A stretch of DNA of 64,000 bases from Diaporthe sp. PMI_573 (GCA_021399435.1 JAJTUP010000136.1:1-64000), one strand, 5' to 3'. Positions 1 to 11,167 are shown, counted from the first letter of the stretch. Notes: generated by a model not told the origin, from the sequence alone. Made by a program: numbers and translations.

Positions 1-618
1 TCCGCCCTTAACTAACTCCATCATATAGTTGACCCGGCTCTTCTCGCTTCGAAATGTAGCGTCATCTTCTTCAAACTTGGCGGCGAGGCTGCGAACCCAG
101 CGGTCAAAGACCTTCTCATCACCTTCAAAAATTTGCGGTTCCTTCCCGCGCGATTTGGCCTTATCGCTGTAATTCGGGTTTCTGTCATTGTCGATGGTCC
201 CGAATCGCTTAAAGGCAGGGAGCGCTGCCTGACCGGTCGGGTTGAAAGCAGTGCCCCCGAAGGCACTCTCAGCGGGGGTTATTTCCCGTCGGCTACGGTC
301 TTCAATGTCTTCAGCTACAGGCCGGGGAGCGGCTGGTGTGGCATGTCGGTTGCTTTGAATCGTTGCTTCCAAGCGGGCGATCGTGACTTCAAGCTGCTGT
401 ATCCTGTCCGCCTGTGCGGCCGCAGCGTTCTCGGCGTTCGACATGCTTCCTTCGTTCTCGGTCGACCTCTCTTCTCGGCTGGGCACGATGTTTTGCTCTT
501 CTTCGATTCTCCGCAGGGTCTCGTTCTCGGCGTTCTCGGCTTCTGACACAGGTGTCTCTTCGGGCGCGAGACGGTGTGATCTGCGGCTTGCCGGCGGGTA
601 TGTCTTCTTAATAGGCAT
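1..618 (-). CDS. Gag of the edge gypsy copy (partial, C-terminus off window)
   Basis: The frame opens with ATG at 616-618, exactly where gag starts in the complete copy (378 bp inside the LTR edge). It appears open to the window border. It encodes the retrotransposon capsid precursor. A stretch compared codon by codon (about 260-370) shows only amino-acid substitutions relative to the complete copy and no stop, and the matching antisense frames over 133-546 have equal length, so no indel is present there. The zinc knuckle region is not in the window. Confidence 0.85.
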   Translation of the reverse strand, partial: MPIKKTYPPASRRSHRLAPEETPVSEAENAENETLRRIEEEQNIVPSREERSTENEGSMSNAENAAAAQADRIQQLEVTIARLEATIQSNRHATPAAPRPVAEDIEDRSRREITPAESAFGGTAFNPTGQAALPAFKRFGTIDNDRNPNYSDKAKSRGKEPQIFEGDEKVFDRWVRSLAAKFEEDDATFRSEKSRVNYMMELVKGG

Positions 619-784
619 CAGTTGATGCGTGCTCGATCTCTCGGTTCAATTCGTGCAATTTCTTTCCTGTCGCCTGCACACGACATAGGGTTTGATTGAG
701 GTGGCCTTATTTGTTGATCGCTGGGCAGCGAGGGTTGCCTATTTCTGGATCGCTAGACAGCGATGGGTTTGAAGCTTAGAATAG

Positions 785-996
785 TGTAACGGCCAGTAAT
801 ATCCAGCATGGAAGCTGTTGTATTGGCACTACGTACGAAGATTCTAAGCTTAAGGAGAGAAGAAGAAAGGAAAGAAACTCGCGATGTGCGACGCGTTGGG
901 GAAGTTTAATAACCGTGGTCCGTGCCTGTGGCAGGGACCAGCCCCTGCCAGCACCTTGTGGTGGTGTCAGCCCGTCTAGTGGTGACAACCGCCACA
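785..996 (-). repeat. LTR (5' LTR of the edge gypsy copy)
   Basis: 212 bp, TG...CA on the minus strand, nearly identical to 21,128-21,339 and 26,719-26,929. Flanking base 997 begins unrelated DNA. Confidence 0.95.
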
Positions 997-1564
997 GTGC
1001 CGTACGCTTTGGGTAGGAGTCCTCGGCCCTGACGGGTTAGCTAGTTTCTTAGCGGCTACTATAGTAATTCGGCTGACTGACCAGGGGCCCCTGCTCCTTG
1101 GCGAAAAAGACTTTTCGAAGGAACCTCCGTACCCTAGGGTCGCTATCACCGTTTCAGTTTGCTGCCCGCAGGGTGGCGACGAGGTCGTTGACATGTATCT
1201 CTTGCTTGCTTGAATTCTGTTCCTTGTTCTGACTGCAGGATACCAGGATATCCCTGCAAGCCCAACAGTGCCGCAGTTACTTGGCAGGTTAGGGTTGGCC
1301 AGAATAAGCCTCACTCGGCACATCACCCTAGCAACGATGACTGTATCACTGTTTTGCAGCACCGGAAAACAACAATGCATTCTGTTCAGCAGAGGCGAGA
1401 ACTGCCTGTCGAGGTTGAATACCGTATTAATTGAGAAAATTCAATTTTACGCTAGCAGGCCTCCCCAGCCTTTCTAACGATAACAGGCCTAACGCGCTGC
1501 CAAAACCAGTTTAACGCCTCGCCAAGGCCGCATAACCCAATTCCCAGGTATTTCCGAGCCCCTA
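997..1564. other. No gene recognised
   Basis: Only short overlapping frames on both strands, none with a recognisable motif. It separates the gypsy LTR from the hAT remnant. Confidence 0.5.
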
Positions 1565-2861
1565 TTGCATTCTCCTGGCCAGAACCGACTTTTGAAGCTA
1601 TTCCCACTGCTGCGTGACAACGATATCGACGATTCTGACAATTCTGAGACAGGTGCGCGCAGCATGCCTCCTCTGACTGAGCTTTCAACCAACGCGGTAC
1701 GGCCTATACAGCCTAAAAGGCCTGGGAGGAAGCCATTCCCTTTAGAAAAGCGAAAACCGCCTTCTTTCAAGCCAATCCAGCGAATCGAGCGTTCTTATTC
1801 GCATAAGAAGCGTATTGAAGTACTCCTCTTCCTTCAGCATCACCGGGTACGCATTGACGACAGCTGGAATCCTCATACCCGACAGAGGGAAGGCTTCGAG
1901 GCAGCGGCTGATTGGGATTTGCTTCAGAAAGCGTACCTATTTCTCCAACCCTTTGATGGAGCCACATTGTGCGCTGAGGGCAATAAAGCATCCCTTTCAC
2001 AGTCATTATTTCTAATGGACTGCCTTCTTTCTCATTATGAAAACGAGAAGGTGAGCCATTTCATTGCGAGGTAGCGAGGACATCTCATCGCTGGTCTCAA
2101 CGGCTAAGATAGATGCTAATACAATTATAGCGGCACTACAGCGCACCCGAGACACGCGATGAGCGCATGCTACATGCCATCAATATGGGCTGGTTCATTA
2201 TGAATAAATACTACACCATGACCGAGGACGTTCCCGTTTATTCCGCCGCTCTCCTTCTCGACCCTTTGAAACGAGACGCCTACATTAAGCAGAACTGGCC
2301 GGATGAGTGGTACGACAACGCAATTGGTGGAGCACAAGCGATTTGGGAGGAAGAATACAATATTGAGCTCCCTACTAAGCCTCCGGCCGCTCCGAGCGCT
2401 GTCCCAGACTTTGTGGAACATGAGACTAATAAACTAGCTCAGTTGGCAAGGAATATGAAGGTAAAGACCGCCCGATTGCGTTGTGAGGATGATTTCATGA
2501 CCTTTATTACCGCTCAACCGATAGAGATCGATTCTACGCCGCTTCAATGGTGGTGCGCATCTGAGCAGCGGAGAAGATATCCACGACTTAGCCGCATGGC
2601 CATCGCGATACTCTCCATCTCACCAGAGTCGTCCGAGCCGGAGAGAGCCTTCTCTGGGGCCCGCAGGACATGCTCATAGGATAGGTTGCGGATTAAATGT
2701 GCAAACATTGAGAGGGTAGAGTGTATAGGCAGCTGGTTGCGCGAAGGTCATATCATACCTACATCCCGCGGTGGATTTGGGTTACCGATGATATTTTCCG
2801 CATTAAAGATGATCTTACTGATTCAGATGACAATTTAGAAGACAGGGAGGATATTGATTGA
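1565..2861 (+). pseudogene. hAT-family transposase remnant
   Basis: Pieces of one hAT transposase lie in order on the plus strand. 1565-2074 contains a KK-rich segment and the stretch before the C-terminal region (around LQPFDGATL, near 1940). 2167-2679 contains the dimerisation block (YPRLSRMAIAIL, then a SSEPERAF motif). The two pieces are in different frames. After the dimerisation block a TAG at 2677-2679 sits where relatives carry Trp (RTCSW...), and the sense frame resumes behind it (DRLRIKCANIE...), followed by another shift and an acidic tail ending about 2861. The N-terminal BED finger and the first catalytic Asp region are missing. This is a dead copy with several lesions. Confidence 0.8.
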
Positions 2862-2924
2862 TATAGAATAGAGTCGTTAAATTAATTGTTTGATTTCGTC
2901 GCCTCATTGGCCCACTATCGTGTT

Positions 2925-2972
2925 CCTTATCCTGTTATCCTGTTATCCTATCCTGTTATCCTGTAATCTGTA
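2925..2972. repeat. Short tandem repeat, TTATCCTG-type
   Basis: About five imperfect 8-9 bp units just downstream of the hAT remnant. Confidence 0.8.
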
Positions 2973-3444
2973 TTTTTTCTTATCTTATTGTGTTTAACAT
3001 GTTAAGGGATTTCTTAACATGTTATACAGGTTGCCCATGTATGGCAGTACCCTGTTTATCTACAGCCTACTACATATATACCACCGCCTCACCAGCCTTC
3101 AAGGGTAGTCGTGTTTTCGACTTTTGGCGCAGATGGCGCTCGCACAGGACCCACTTTACACTTTATATACGAACTCAGTGGGTACTCAGAATCTTATATG
3201 TGGGTAATGATATTCTGAGCCAGTTACATTGGAACGAGCAAGTGGGTTGTGGATACATAACTAGGTGTGAATCTGAGATGGTCTCCGGATCTTCCGTGTC
3301 GGGGCCTTGGGTACTCCATCACGTTACTCCTTCGCGGCCACTCGCAACACCGCCTTGTGCCTATCAACTTTCCCTACCGATATCCTAAGTATTTCAAGAT
3401 GACTATACACCCTACGGAAAAACATATCGGTACCGATATTCTCG
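2973..3444. other. No gene recognised; upstream region of the terpene cyclase pseudogene
   Basis: Contains one 132-residue frame (2990-3388) without any motif or coding-like composition. It probably includes the former promoter of the downstream pseudogene. Confidence 0.4.
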
Positions 3445-4939
3445 ATGGCTTCACTAGTAACCACTAGCAGCGCGCCAGCCTGCGTTGAGGACAATGTGCA
3501 GTCTTCCGGGAACTATCCAGGCAGCAACCCAGGATCTTGGGTCAAGATACCTGACTTGTTCACATCCATCATGTCTCAAGAGTCGGTGCTAAATAAGTCC
3601 TATATGGCATCCAAGGCGGCTTCTGATGAATGGCTCCGCGGGTACCCATCACATCTAACTCCGAACCTACGATTAGATAATTGGTGCTAATAATCTGTAT
3701 CAGTGCCCTCGCTATGGAGCCAGAAACTGCGAAAAAATGAACAAGCTCGATATCGCATATATGGGCGCCATTTGTGCTCCCTACGCCGACTTAGAGACCT
3801 TAAAGCTCGCGAACGACTGGAACATTTGGGGGTTTGCTTTCGACGGCCGTGAGTTCGCCCGAACATACACTCTATCAACGCCTGTGGAGCAGCAAAGCCG
3901 TAAAGAATGTCGGTTTTGAAATGCATACTTTTCCCAGAGTTTGATGAGGACCACCTTCAGTATGAGCCGGTGCGGGCAACGCAAGAAATCATTCAAAGCA
4001 TTGCGATGCTCGACGACGTCTCCCCGGTGGTGCCAGCCGACGAAAGCCCTCTCCGCCACACACTGCAATCATGCTGGCTGCGCTTCTGGAAACGCGCCAG
4101 CCCGGAACTTCAATACAGATGGAAGCAACACCTCACCTGGTACTGCCTAGTTGTGCTGCGCCAAGTTGGTATGCAGACTGTAATATATCATTTTACGGTG
4201 GAAGAGTTTATGGACTTCCGCTCTGGTTGCGTTGGGTTTACCCTTGTATTGGTCTCATGGAGTAAGGAGGGCTCCGAATGTATATTTGAACTAACTGCTG
4301 TTATGTTCTACATATCTTGATCACCTACGAAGTGTTTTGGGTGTGGGAGGCTAATATGTGACTAGATATACCGATGGTATTGACCTTCCTTTCGAGATTG
4401 TTGAGCACCCTTCTCTGCGGGAAATAGCGCGCTTGACTTGCGATCTTTTCAAGCTGTAAGTGTTCCATCCCACCAAGCTCACATTCACAGGCTCTGGTTT
4501 AGGGTGAAATCCAAATTCTACGCTGACTCCTCGCTTCAGTCAGAATGATGTCTGCTCGTACAGGGAAGACCTCGAGGAGCGAGGGCAGAACAGCATCATC
4601 TTGGTACTTAAGAGGAACGGACTTATCGACCAATAGGCCATGGACCGCGTCGGAGACATGGTTGAGGCTTGTTACCAGCAATGGCACGGGGCATTAAGCG
4701 ACCTGCCGCCTTGTGATGACGAGGAGACGCGCCTAGGCGTACTGCGGTACGTGGAGGGATGCCGAAAATTGCACTTGGGAATTTGCACTGGAAATATGCA
4801 TTTCTCTGTATGCTTAGTGAAATTGACTACTCTTGTATGCATTGAAACTAATGGGAATCCGGTCAGTTTCTACGCACCACGCTACCTCAAGGACGAGGGC
4901 CAAATGATTAAGGAGACAAGGATAATGAAGCTTCCTTGA
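3445..4939 (+). pseudogene. Class I terpene cyclase (fungal sesquiterpene synthase type), degraded
   Basis: Landmarks of a fungal class I terpene cyclase occur in order across several frames: an N-terminal PDLFTSIMS segment (about 3540), the LANDWNIWGFAFD helix with the aspartate motif, VEEFMDFRSGC (about 4200), an NSE-type motif NDVCSYRED (about 4530), and a C-terminal YVEGCR segment. Introns are still readable, for example 3849-3937 and 4262-4365. Such enzymes ionise farnesyl diphosphate through Mg held by the DDxxD and NSE motifs. Lesions: the aspartate motif reads D-G-Q-F-D (second Asp lost), the NSE motif has Asp where Glu is usual, a 1-nt frameshift lies near 4236, and there is an in-frame TAG about 4636. 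Phase also fails at the first and last introns. Most likely a non-functional gene; no biosynthetic partners are visible beside it. Confidence 0.78.
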
Positions 4940-5214
4940 AGATGCAGTAGATTTGGAAGTATCTAATTGAAATGCCGCCCTCCTTACTCAGTAACCGTTA
5001 GAAGATGGTTTTTAAGTTGGTGCCGCCGGGAGGAAGTTACCTAGAAGGTGTTATGAATTGCAATACCACCCGGGCACTGTGTGCCTATACCAGTGTGGCC
5101 ATGAGTCACTGCATTCACTCTTTGCCTGCACTGGACTACAAGCTGAAAAAGCCACAACTGGGAAAATCTATTCTATGCCCCGTGTTTATAATCCAAGCTA
5201 TCCCTCATATGCAT

Positions 5215-7375
5215 CTATGGACTGAGGCTGACCGTTGTGCTCTTGGAAACAGTCTCCATCTCTTTCAGATTACTCTTACTGCCAGACTGTACATCAAGTC
5301 GTGATTGTGCAGACGTGTCTGTTGTTAATTCACCAAAGGCTATTGGCAAAGGCGACGACTTCCAACCAGCCGCAACTGTGTTAGCCGTATCCAACGCCGA
5401 CTGGCTAATGATAACCAAAAGGAAGGCAGTTGTCAATGCCACCACGGCAGCTGGGAAAGCCAAAAACGGCCATCTGACATCCACGCACGTCTTCTCCTCA
5501 AGGACCACCCCTACCACGGGCCGCGCAACAGGCAGAGCCGAAGGCTGAATGTACTGCCGGATCCGTAGTGTTATACCGTCAGCCACGCTGGTCAAGGTGT
5601 CATTGACGCTGGAAAAGCTCGCATATGTATCGTTGAAGATGACGCGCAGTTGGGGCGGCCCATCGGAGGAAGCCCCATTGACCCCAGGGCTGATGGCACC
5701 GTTGAGATACCCACCGAGGTGGTCCGTAATTGACGATACTGCAGGATAGGCCATATCGTAAAGACACTCCGAGGGGATTATGTCTAAAGGCAGGCTAGTG
5801 TTATTTAGTGAGGGGCCAGGAACTGTAACGTTGCTGTAGTAGGAACTACTCTCGCCCGCCCACAACGAGGCCGTTCCATCGCTGTCAAATACCGTGCGCG
5901 TCAGTCACAGCTTTCAGAAAAGGACGATTGCAAATTTACCTTGAATTGACCATCACGTTCCATGGTATAATCACGTCGTCATAGTCGATGCGAAACCCTT
6001 CTTTTCGCAACCTCGAGACTGCTTCAGGCCCAGCGCAGGTCACATCTGCAGCCAGCCAGTGCGGATAGTTGGACGAAGTTGATACAAACATATCCTTCTG
6101 GGTTCTCACCAGCCTCTCCTTCAACTGTCCCTGTTCCACGGTCGCCTTGTAGGTCTTGACACATGGGCTTAGCCTGCAGCGAGCCGCCCCAGCGCCACCG
6201 AACCCACTGCATGCCCACGTATTATTCTCGTATGCCGTCGTACAACCGTTGTCTCTCACATCCGTGACCGGCCGCATCGTGGTCGCGTAGTAATGGTCCC
6301 AGTACCAGTCTTCAGGTGCTCCGGGAAATGCCATAGAGGCTTGGATGATGTCGATCCACCCGTCTGCTGTCGTGTTCAAAGCGAGCCATGATTCGGTGGT
6401 GGTGGAGGAGCCAGTCGCAGCGTATGAGCCTGATGGAAGCGTTGTATTTACCCATATGTTCTCAATTATTTCTGTCTGATTGCTCGTCCCATTGAAAAAC
6501 GTACTGGGCACTGAAACATTCTCAAATTTTAGTTGACTGCTCATATCCTCGCAAGTAGCGCAGAAGCCGAGTGTTGAAAACAAATTGTTGAAAGTGCAGT
6601 TGCCACTTTCGCAAGTGAAAGGTGTCTTGAGGTCAGCAGGGTTGTAAAGTCCTTGGTCGATGTAGCCCAAAACAGCTGTCGCCGGTGGCCAAATTCCGGC
6701 ACTGGTGTGCGCCCCGGCTTCACTGTACATCGTCGAGCGTGGGATGGTGGCAGTAGACTTGGTGCTCGTTTGTTTGCAGTCATAGTAGCGAACCAGCTGT
6801 TGTGTGAATGGATCCACCGCCAACGTCAGGAGGATCAAACCTGCCCCGAGCGACGCGATGAAATGAGCTCCTCGTGGGAGGAACAACAGCCGCAGGCAGC
6901 CCCAAGGCCCTCGACTCGCACTGTCGAACACAACAAGGTCGTGCAGAGGCCTGGTCTTCTGGAACCACCGCCATTTCAGGTGGCTAATGCCTTCGGTCAA
7001 TATGAGGACGGCGCAGGTTTTAAGGCCGGTACTCAAGATTGAGACGGCCGTGTTGATCGATACGTCGAACGGCCAGTCCGGTAATGGCTTGGTCTGGTTA
7101 GGGTAGAGAATACCGATGATGGCACAGAGTGTTCCTATCATGAGGATGCAGTTCAGTATCTCCACCCACCACTGGCTCCAGAGACCGGGGGGATGTCGTA
7201 GCTGCGAGGGCTTGGGTCCCGAGCTGATCGCATCAGAAGCCAACGCTTCGTATGTATGGGATTCAGAAGCGGCTTTTTGTGAGGTTTTCTGGGCGTATTG
7301 CGGTGATGATGTATATGTCTGTTCACAGGGCTCATTGCTGCTACTGAACAGACTTTGAGCTTCCGGCTTCGCCAT
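5215..7375 (-). CDS. DUF3176-family membrane protein
   Basis: Two exons, 7375-5940 and 5881-5215, with a 58-bp GT-AG intron (5882-5939). Joining them keeps frame and gives 700 residues. The N-terminal ~80 residues are polar and probably cytosolic. Then come hydrophobic segments (WWVEILNCILMIGTLCAIIG; a second near LKTCAVLIL; a third near IASLGAGLILLTL) with the family hallmarks WPFDVSIN, LKWRWFQ and SRGPWGCLRLL. A long Asn- and Cys-rich, probably extracellular part follows, and a last membrane helix lies near FLAFPAAVVALTTAFLLVI, ahead of a GWKSSPL tail. This order matches DUF3176 proteins, whose function is unknown. No lesion is seen; it is one of the few intact host genes here. Confidence 0.88.
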
Positions 7376-8100
7376 GATGCTGTCAAAACTGTCAAAGCTC
7401 GAACATCTTCATGTAGAGGGAAAAGAGAAACGGAAATAAAGGAATGGAAGTCGAATAATTCAGAAGTAGAGTTGGATTCACACTGCTGAATCTTCTTTTG
7501 CTGGAGGATATCCCTTCAGCTTTCTTTGCACCAATCCACACACATAAGTTACCCTGCACCTTGACCACCAACCCCCTTGCCGCCTCAAGTTCCAGGGGAC
7601 AAGTGTGAGGGCGGTGGCTCATGCCTGCAAGCTGTGGAGCTCGGACACTCTGTCAAGCGGCCGATTGGTAGGATATGCGTCTGCCGAGTGAGGGCAGGAG
7701 CCGCCTCATTCGATTTTACAAGATAAGGAATAGGCTAGTCGCTTACCGCTAAATGTTCACCCGTATTTCTGACTCAGACGTGCATTTAGTGCGTGTGGTA
7801 ATGAGGCGAAGGATCCCACTAAGTGAGCGAAGCCGAGGGGCTCAGGTGTTGACAGGGGCCAAGAGGCCTGAGAGCTCGTGCGTTACATTCTCCATCGGAG
7901 AAATTGCTAGGGTTTGCAAGAATTTTGGCTCGAATTTTGGATCAAATTGTGTGGATTTCACAGTGGATTCGCCTACTCAAAGACCTAGTGTCAAATATTA
8001 GGGTGAAAATTGTATTTTTTTTTTTTTGTATTCTTTTTGCCCCCTCTGTCTTGAGGTTTCAGGGCAAGCTTTATATACCCTTTCTCTTCTGTATAGAATC
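7376..8100. other. Intergenic; no gene recognised
   Basis: Probable promoter of the DUF3176 gene on the left part. A poly-T run lies around 8016-8029. No coding motif on either strand. Confidence 0.5.
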
Positions 8101-8296
8101 TGTCAGATGTGACGGGTGCTTTGGGTTAGGTGCCTGAGGCATCAATGGTTGAATCATGACAAAACCAGCCCCCTTACGGGTGGGGTCCCACCAAAAGAAC
8201 CAAGACAAGACATCATCAACAATACACCCAGTTACCACCCCATCAATTGGACCATAATTACACGTCCCACATACCTAAAAGGGTGATAATCTGACA
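8101..8296 (+). mobile_element. Small TIR element (MITE-like), complete copy A
   Basis: 196 bp, starting TGTCAGAT and ending with its exact inverse ATCTGACA, flanked by the 5-bp direct repeat GAATC (8096-8100 and 8297-8301). It has no coding capacity. It shares long stretches with 27,261-27,429, 11,722-11,861 and 18,771-18,833. The 5-bp duplication does not fit the usual hAT (8 bp) or Tc1 (TA) pattern, so the superfamily is left open. Confidence 0.88.
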
Positions 8297-8327
8297 GAAT
8301 CAGCTAGAAGCTGATTGCTAAGCCTCG

Positions 8328-8374
8328 TGGCAATAGGTGGCAATAGGTGGCAATAGGTGGCAACAGGTGGCAAC
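8328..8374. repeat. Decamer tandem repeat
   Basis: Four consecutive 10-bp units of CAATAGGTGG type (8331-8370, the last with one change) plus partial flanking units, 35 bp beyond the small TIR element. Confidence 0.9.
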
Positions 8375-9000
8375 TTTCGCCTCTGACGTATCTGACACCT
8401 AGGTAAGGAAGAAAGGCAGGGAGAAACGAAACTTCTGCCAGAAGTTTTGGCTCTAGGTACTTGGGATGTGGGGGTTTTAAGCGATTGAGGGGTGGCCAAG
8501 CACGGCTTGACAACACTACTAGTAGCTATGAATCCGGTGCACAGGGCACCCAGAAAGACCAAGAGCTCGCAGTACCCGATGTTTCTGCCAGCCAACAGCA
8601 TACACACAAAATTAAACACGTCCAGTAAGAGTCTCCTGCCTCTGGGAATACATCTTTATTTACTCATGCTATTACATTCCTGTGTACTAGTACCACAGAA
8701 GTACTTCATTCGATTGTGGAAGAACAATGTGGTCTCGTTTTCAATCCGTATGCATACTCTTTTTATAGAGCTATAGGCCGTCCCCTCGCACAATGGCAAA
8801 TGCTCAAAGACAAAGCGATAGAGAAAATAAATGTCGATAACAGCAGGTTTAAAATACGAACAATTATGTTTGCAATCACCATAAGAACTGTAAAAGAGGT
8901 CTCTCTAGATTTATGCTTGCCACCTTGTTTGTTGGACTTAATTTAAAGATCAAATGCACCGCCAATCGGCAATAACCATTGACCGGACATCGAATGATGT
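8375..9000. other. No gene recognised
   Basis: Short frames only. AT-rich toward 8700-8950. Confidence 0.45.
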
Positions 9001-9029
9001 CTGTAAACGCGGCATGTTCATATGCGCAC

Positions 9030-9175
9030 TTAAGTCGGGGTGAAGTCGAAACTGGAAGCTAGGGAACATTCGGCTCGGGACCGGTCCGACCGCGGGACTG
9101 GGATATATGCTTGCGTTCCCGAACGGGATGGTCCCGGGCTCGGTAGGACCCCGGTGCGATTCGTCATATTGAGAA
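9030..9175. repeat. Probable hAT subterminal repeats (left end of the next hAT)
   Basis: Clustered GGGAC/GTCCC-type words in both orientations (such as CGGGACCGGTCC and GGGATGGTCCC) immediately outside the truncated transposase. Such clusters are common at hAT ends, where the transposase binds; here the assignment is inferred from position. Confidence 0.4.
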
Positions 9176-9289
9176 CCTCGTGGTTATCCATAACAAATTG
9201 AAAGCAAAAGTAGACAGGCTGAATAAATGAGAAGGCACCTAAGTAAACAAGGTGTGCTAAGGTCACTGCCATGGTCAAAGCAGTGAACA

Positions 9290-10420
9290 TGGCGAGCGGA
9301 GAAGATCTCTAAACGTTCCCGAACATTCAGTGCCCGTGTAATCGAATGAAACCATGAATTCCAGCGTGTCGAGTTGTTCTGGATAAGCTCGAGCCCATCG
9401 AATTCAGAGAGATCTCCGCCGATAATGATTGCAGCAAACTCCTCACGGCGTTGTGGGGTAAGCCTAATGTATCGTACCAGGTTGTGAAGCCGACCTAAAC
9501 ATCCAAATTTTTTCCAGAGCTCTTCCACCTTCGCATAGTCTCCGCGTTGATAATGCTTTTCAAGCTTTGCCAGATATTTCTCACAGTTCCGACCCATGAG
9601 AAACGCCTGACAGCAGAGGTTGACAATGTGGCCCAAGCAGCGAAGTCGGCGATGGCGACGTTGTTTCGAGTTCATCCATGGGCAGAGCTCCTTGAGTATG
9701 AATTCAACAGCGGTATCATTTGGTGAGGCATTATCCAGCATGAAATATCCAACCTGATCTCCGACAATATCATATTCTTTTAGCAATCCAAGGACCACTG
9801 ATCCAAGATTCTCGCCAGTGTGTTCGCCGTACACACGTCGTATACCCAAGACGGTAGTTTGTCGCTTGCCAGCAATGTCTATCCACATGGCGACGACACC
9901 TAGAATCGCGTAAGGGTTTGGCGAAGTCCAGAGATCAAAGGAGATGGAGATTCTACTCCGCGAGCGCTGGAGGTCCTCTCTGAGCCGTTGCTTCTTCGAC
10001 CGAAAGGCGTCCATAACCCAATTGGAAGGTGATTGAGAAGTGCCGGATTCAAAAAGAAGAGTAGTTCTCGGAAATACTGATTTTCTAATTGAAAGAAAGC
10101 AATATGGCAGTACACAATCCAACGAATTAGAAGCTCTTTGAACTTCTCAATTGAGTCTTTCCAGAAGAAGGTATTAGTAGCAGCCGCGCTCTTCTGCTGC
10201 TCCAGTACAGACTTCCGTACAGAACCATTCCTCTTGATGCCACTCTGGGGATCAATCTGGTACTTCTGTTCTAGGTGATTTCTGACCCTAGAAGTGCCAT
10301 TGATAACAAACAATTCTTGCTTGATCTTTCCAACAGTGCACTCGTGGCAGTAATACACCTCTTTCTGATCGCTACCTCTAATGTAAGAGTATAACATACC
10401 TCCTTTACCGCTTTCATCTC
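9290..10420 (-). pseudogene. hAT transposase, frameshifted and 3'-truncated
   Basis: The minus strand encodes a BED-type zinc finger (YYCHECTVG, with the His pair near NHLEQKYQ), then KELLIRWIVYCHIAFFQ and RELLFFLNPALL. The frame then slips by one base near 10,060 and resumes as NWVMDAFRSKKQ. It continues through the first catalytic segment (SISFDLWTSPNPYAILG), the second (GYFMLDNASPND), RRLRCLGHIVNLCCQAF and GRLHNLVRYIR, and ends near RERLEIF (about 9300). The dimerisation domain with the last catalytic Glu is deleted. It is closely related to the hAT fragment at 16,442-17,404 (shared LIRWIVYCHIAFFQ). Not functional as it stands. Confidence 0.85.
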
Positions 10421-10504
10421 GGTGCGTTCTGCGAAGAAGCCGTCACCATGGATGAACAAAACACACCTGACTTGACAAACTCATCCAGGATTTCCATTTC
10501 GTGC

Positions 10505-10960
10505 CTAAACTTGCAAAGAAGCATCCTCCCTCGCAGCATGACTCCCTTTCCTCCACCCTGACATATGATCCTCCACCTCACGATGCTTCTTGGCCGCGCC
10601 CACCTTGCCCCAACCACCACCACCAGGGGTGTTGATAATGATCCTATCCCCGGCCTTCATAGGCGCACTGTTCTTCGCCCCAAGGTTAATATGCCTCTCC
10701 TCATACTCAATATCTTCCTCCTTGTCCACCACACCATTACCACCACCAACCCCATTCGAAGCCTTGAGCCTTCGCAGCTTCTTCTCCCAGCTCGCCTTCT
10801 CCACCTTGCGCACCCACACATTCAGCCCGCACGCGGCGTCCCAGGGTGGTCATCAATTCAACTCGACTAGAGTTGATCCTGTTGTTGTTTTTCGGACAGA
10901 CCCGGTATCGGTGAGGCCAGGATTGCTCTGCTTGATGATGCCCCGCACCTGGCACAAACC
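10505..10960 (-). pseudogene. Hydantoinase B / 5-oxoprolinase C-terminal fragment
   Basis: The minus-strand frame 10,819-10,505 contains NVWVRKVEKASW followed by HINLGAKNSAPMKAGDRIII and a NTPGGGGWGK block, the usual C-terminal end of hydantoinase B/5-oxoprolinase proteins (ATP-dependent hydrolysis of 5-oxoproline). Weaker upstream homology (about 10,830-10,960) is in another frame. Only about 10% of a full-length enzyme is present. It is a gene scrap stranded between two hAT pieces. Confidence 0.6.
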
Positions 10961-11167
10961 ATCCATCCCGAGCGTGAGTAGCCTGAATCGGCTTAACTCT
11001 CAAAGATTACCAGGTTTGTGAGAGTGGTAGTGGTGTATTTATATTGCAGCTCTTGCATTGCTTGATTGAGTAACAATTGGCTAGGTAACAGGTTTTCCTG
11101 CACACTCGCGAAAATATCCATAACGTCCACAACTGCTAGCCAACCCATCTCCATCGTGTAGGCTAAG

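Larger units (their letters stand above)
1..996 (-). mobile_element. Ty3/gypsy chromovirus, 5' end of a second copy (cut by window edge)
   Basis: This segment is the reverse complement of the first ~996 bp of the complete gypsy element at 21,128: LTR, leader and the first 206 codons of gag line up without indels wherever compared. The LTR differs from the 5' LTR of the complete copy at one position that I can see. The leader keeps the 11-nt LTR-complementary PBS (772-782 against 841-851). The rest of gag, pol and the other LTR lie outside the window, so intactness and target duplication cannot be judged. Confidence 0.93.

Noticed and set aside
133..546. 137-residue plus-strand frame
   Set aside because: It is the antisense of gag; the same frame exists opposite gag of the complete gypsy copy.
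2990..3388. 132-residue frame as a gene
   Set aside because: No motif, odd composition, no splice logic; lies in the upstream region of the terpene cyclase pseudogene.
8328..8374. Decamer repeats as a CRISPR-like array
   Set aside because: Units are directly adjacent without spacers; a simple tandem repeat in a eukaryotic genome.
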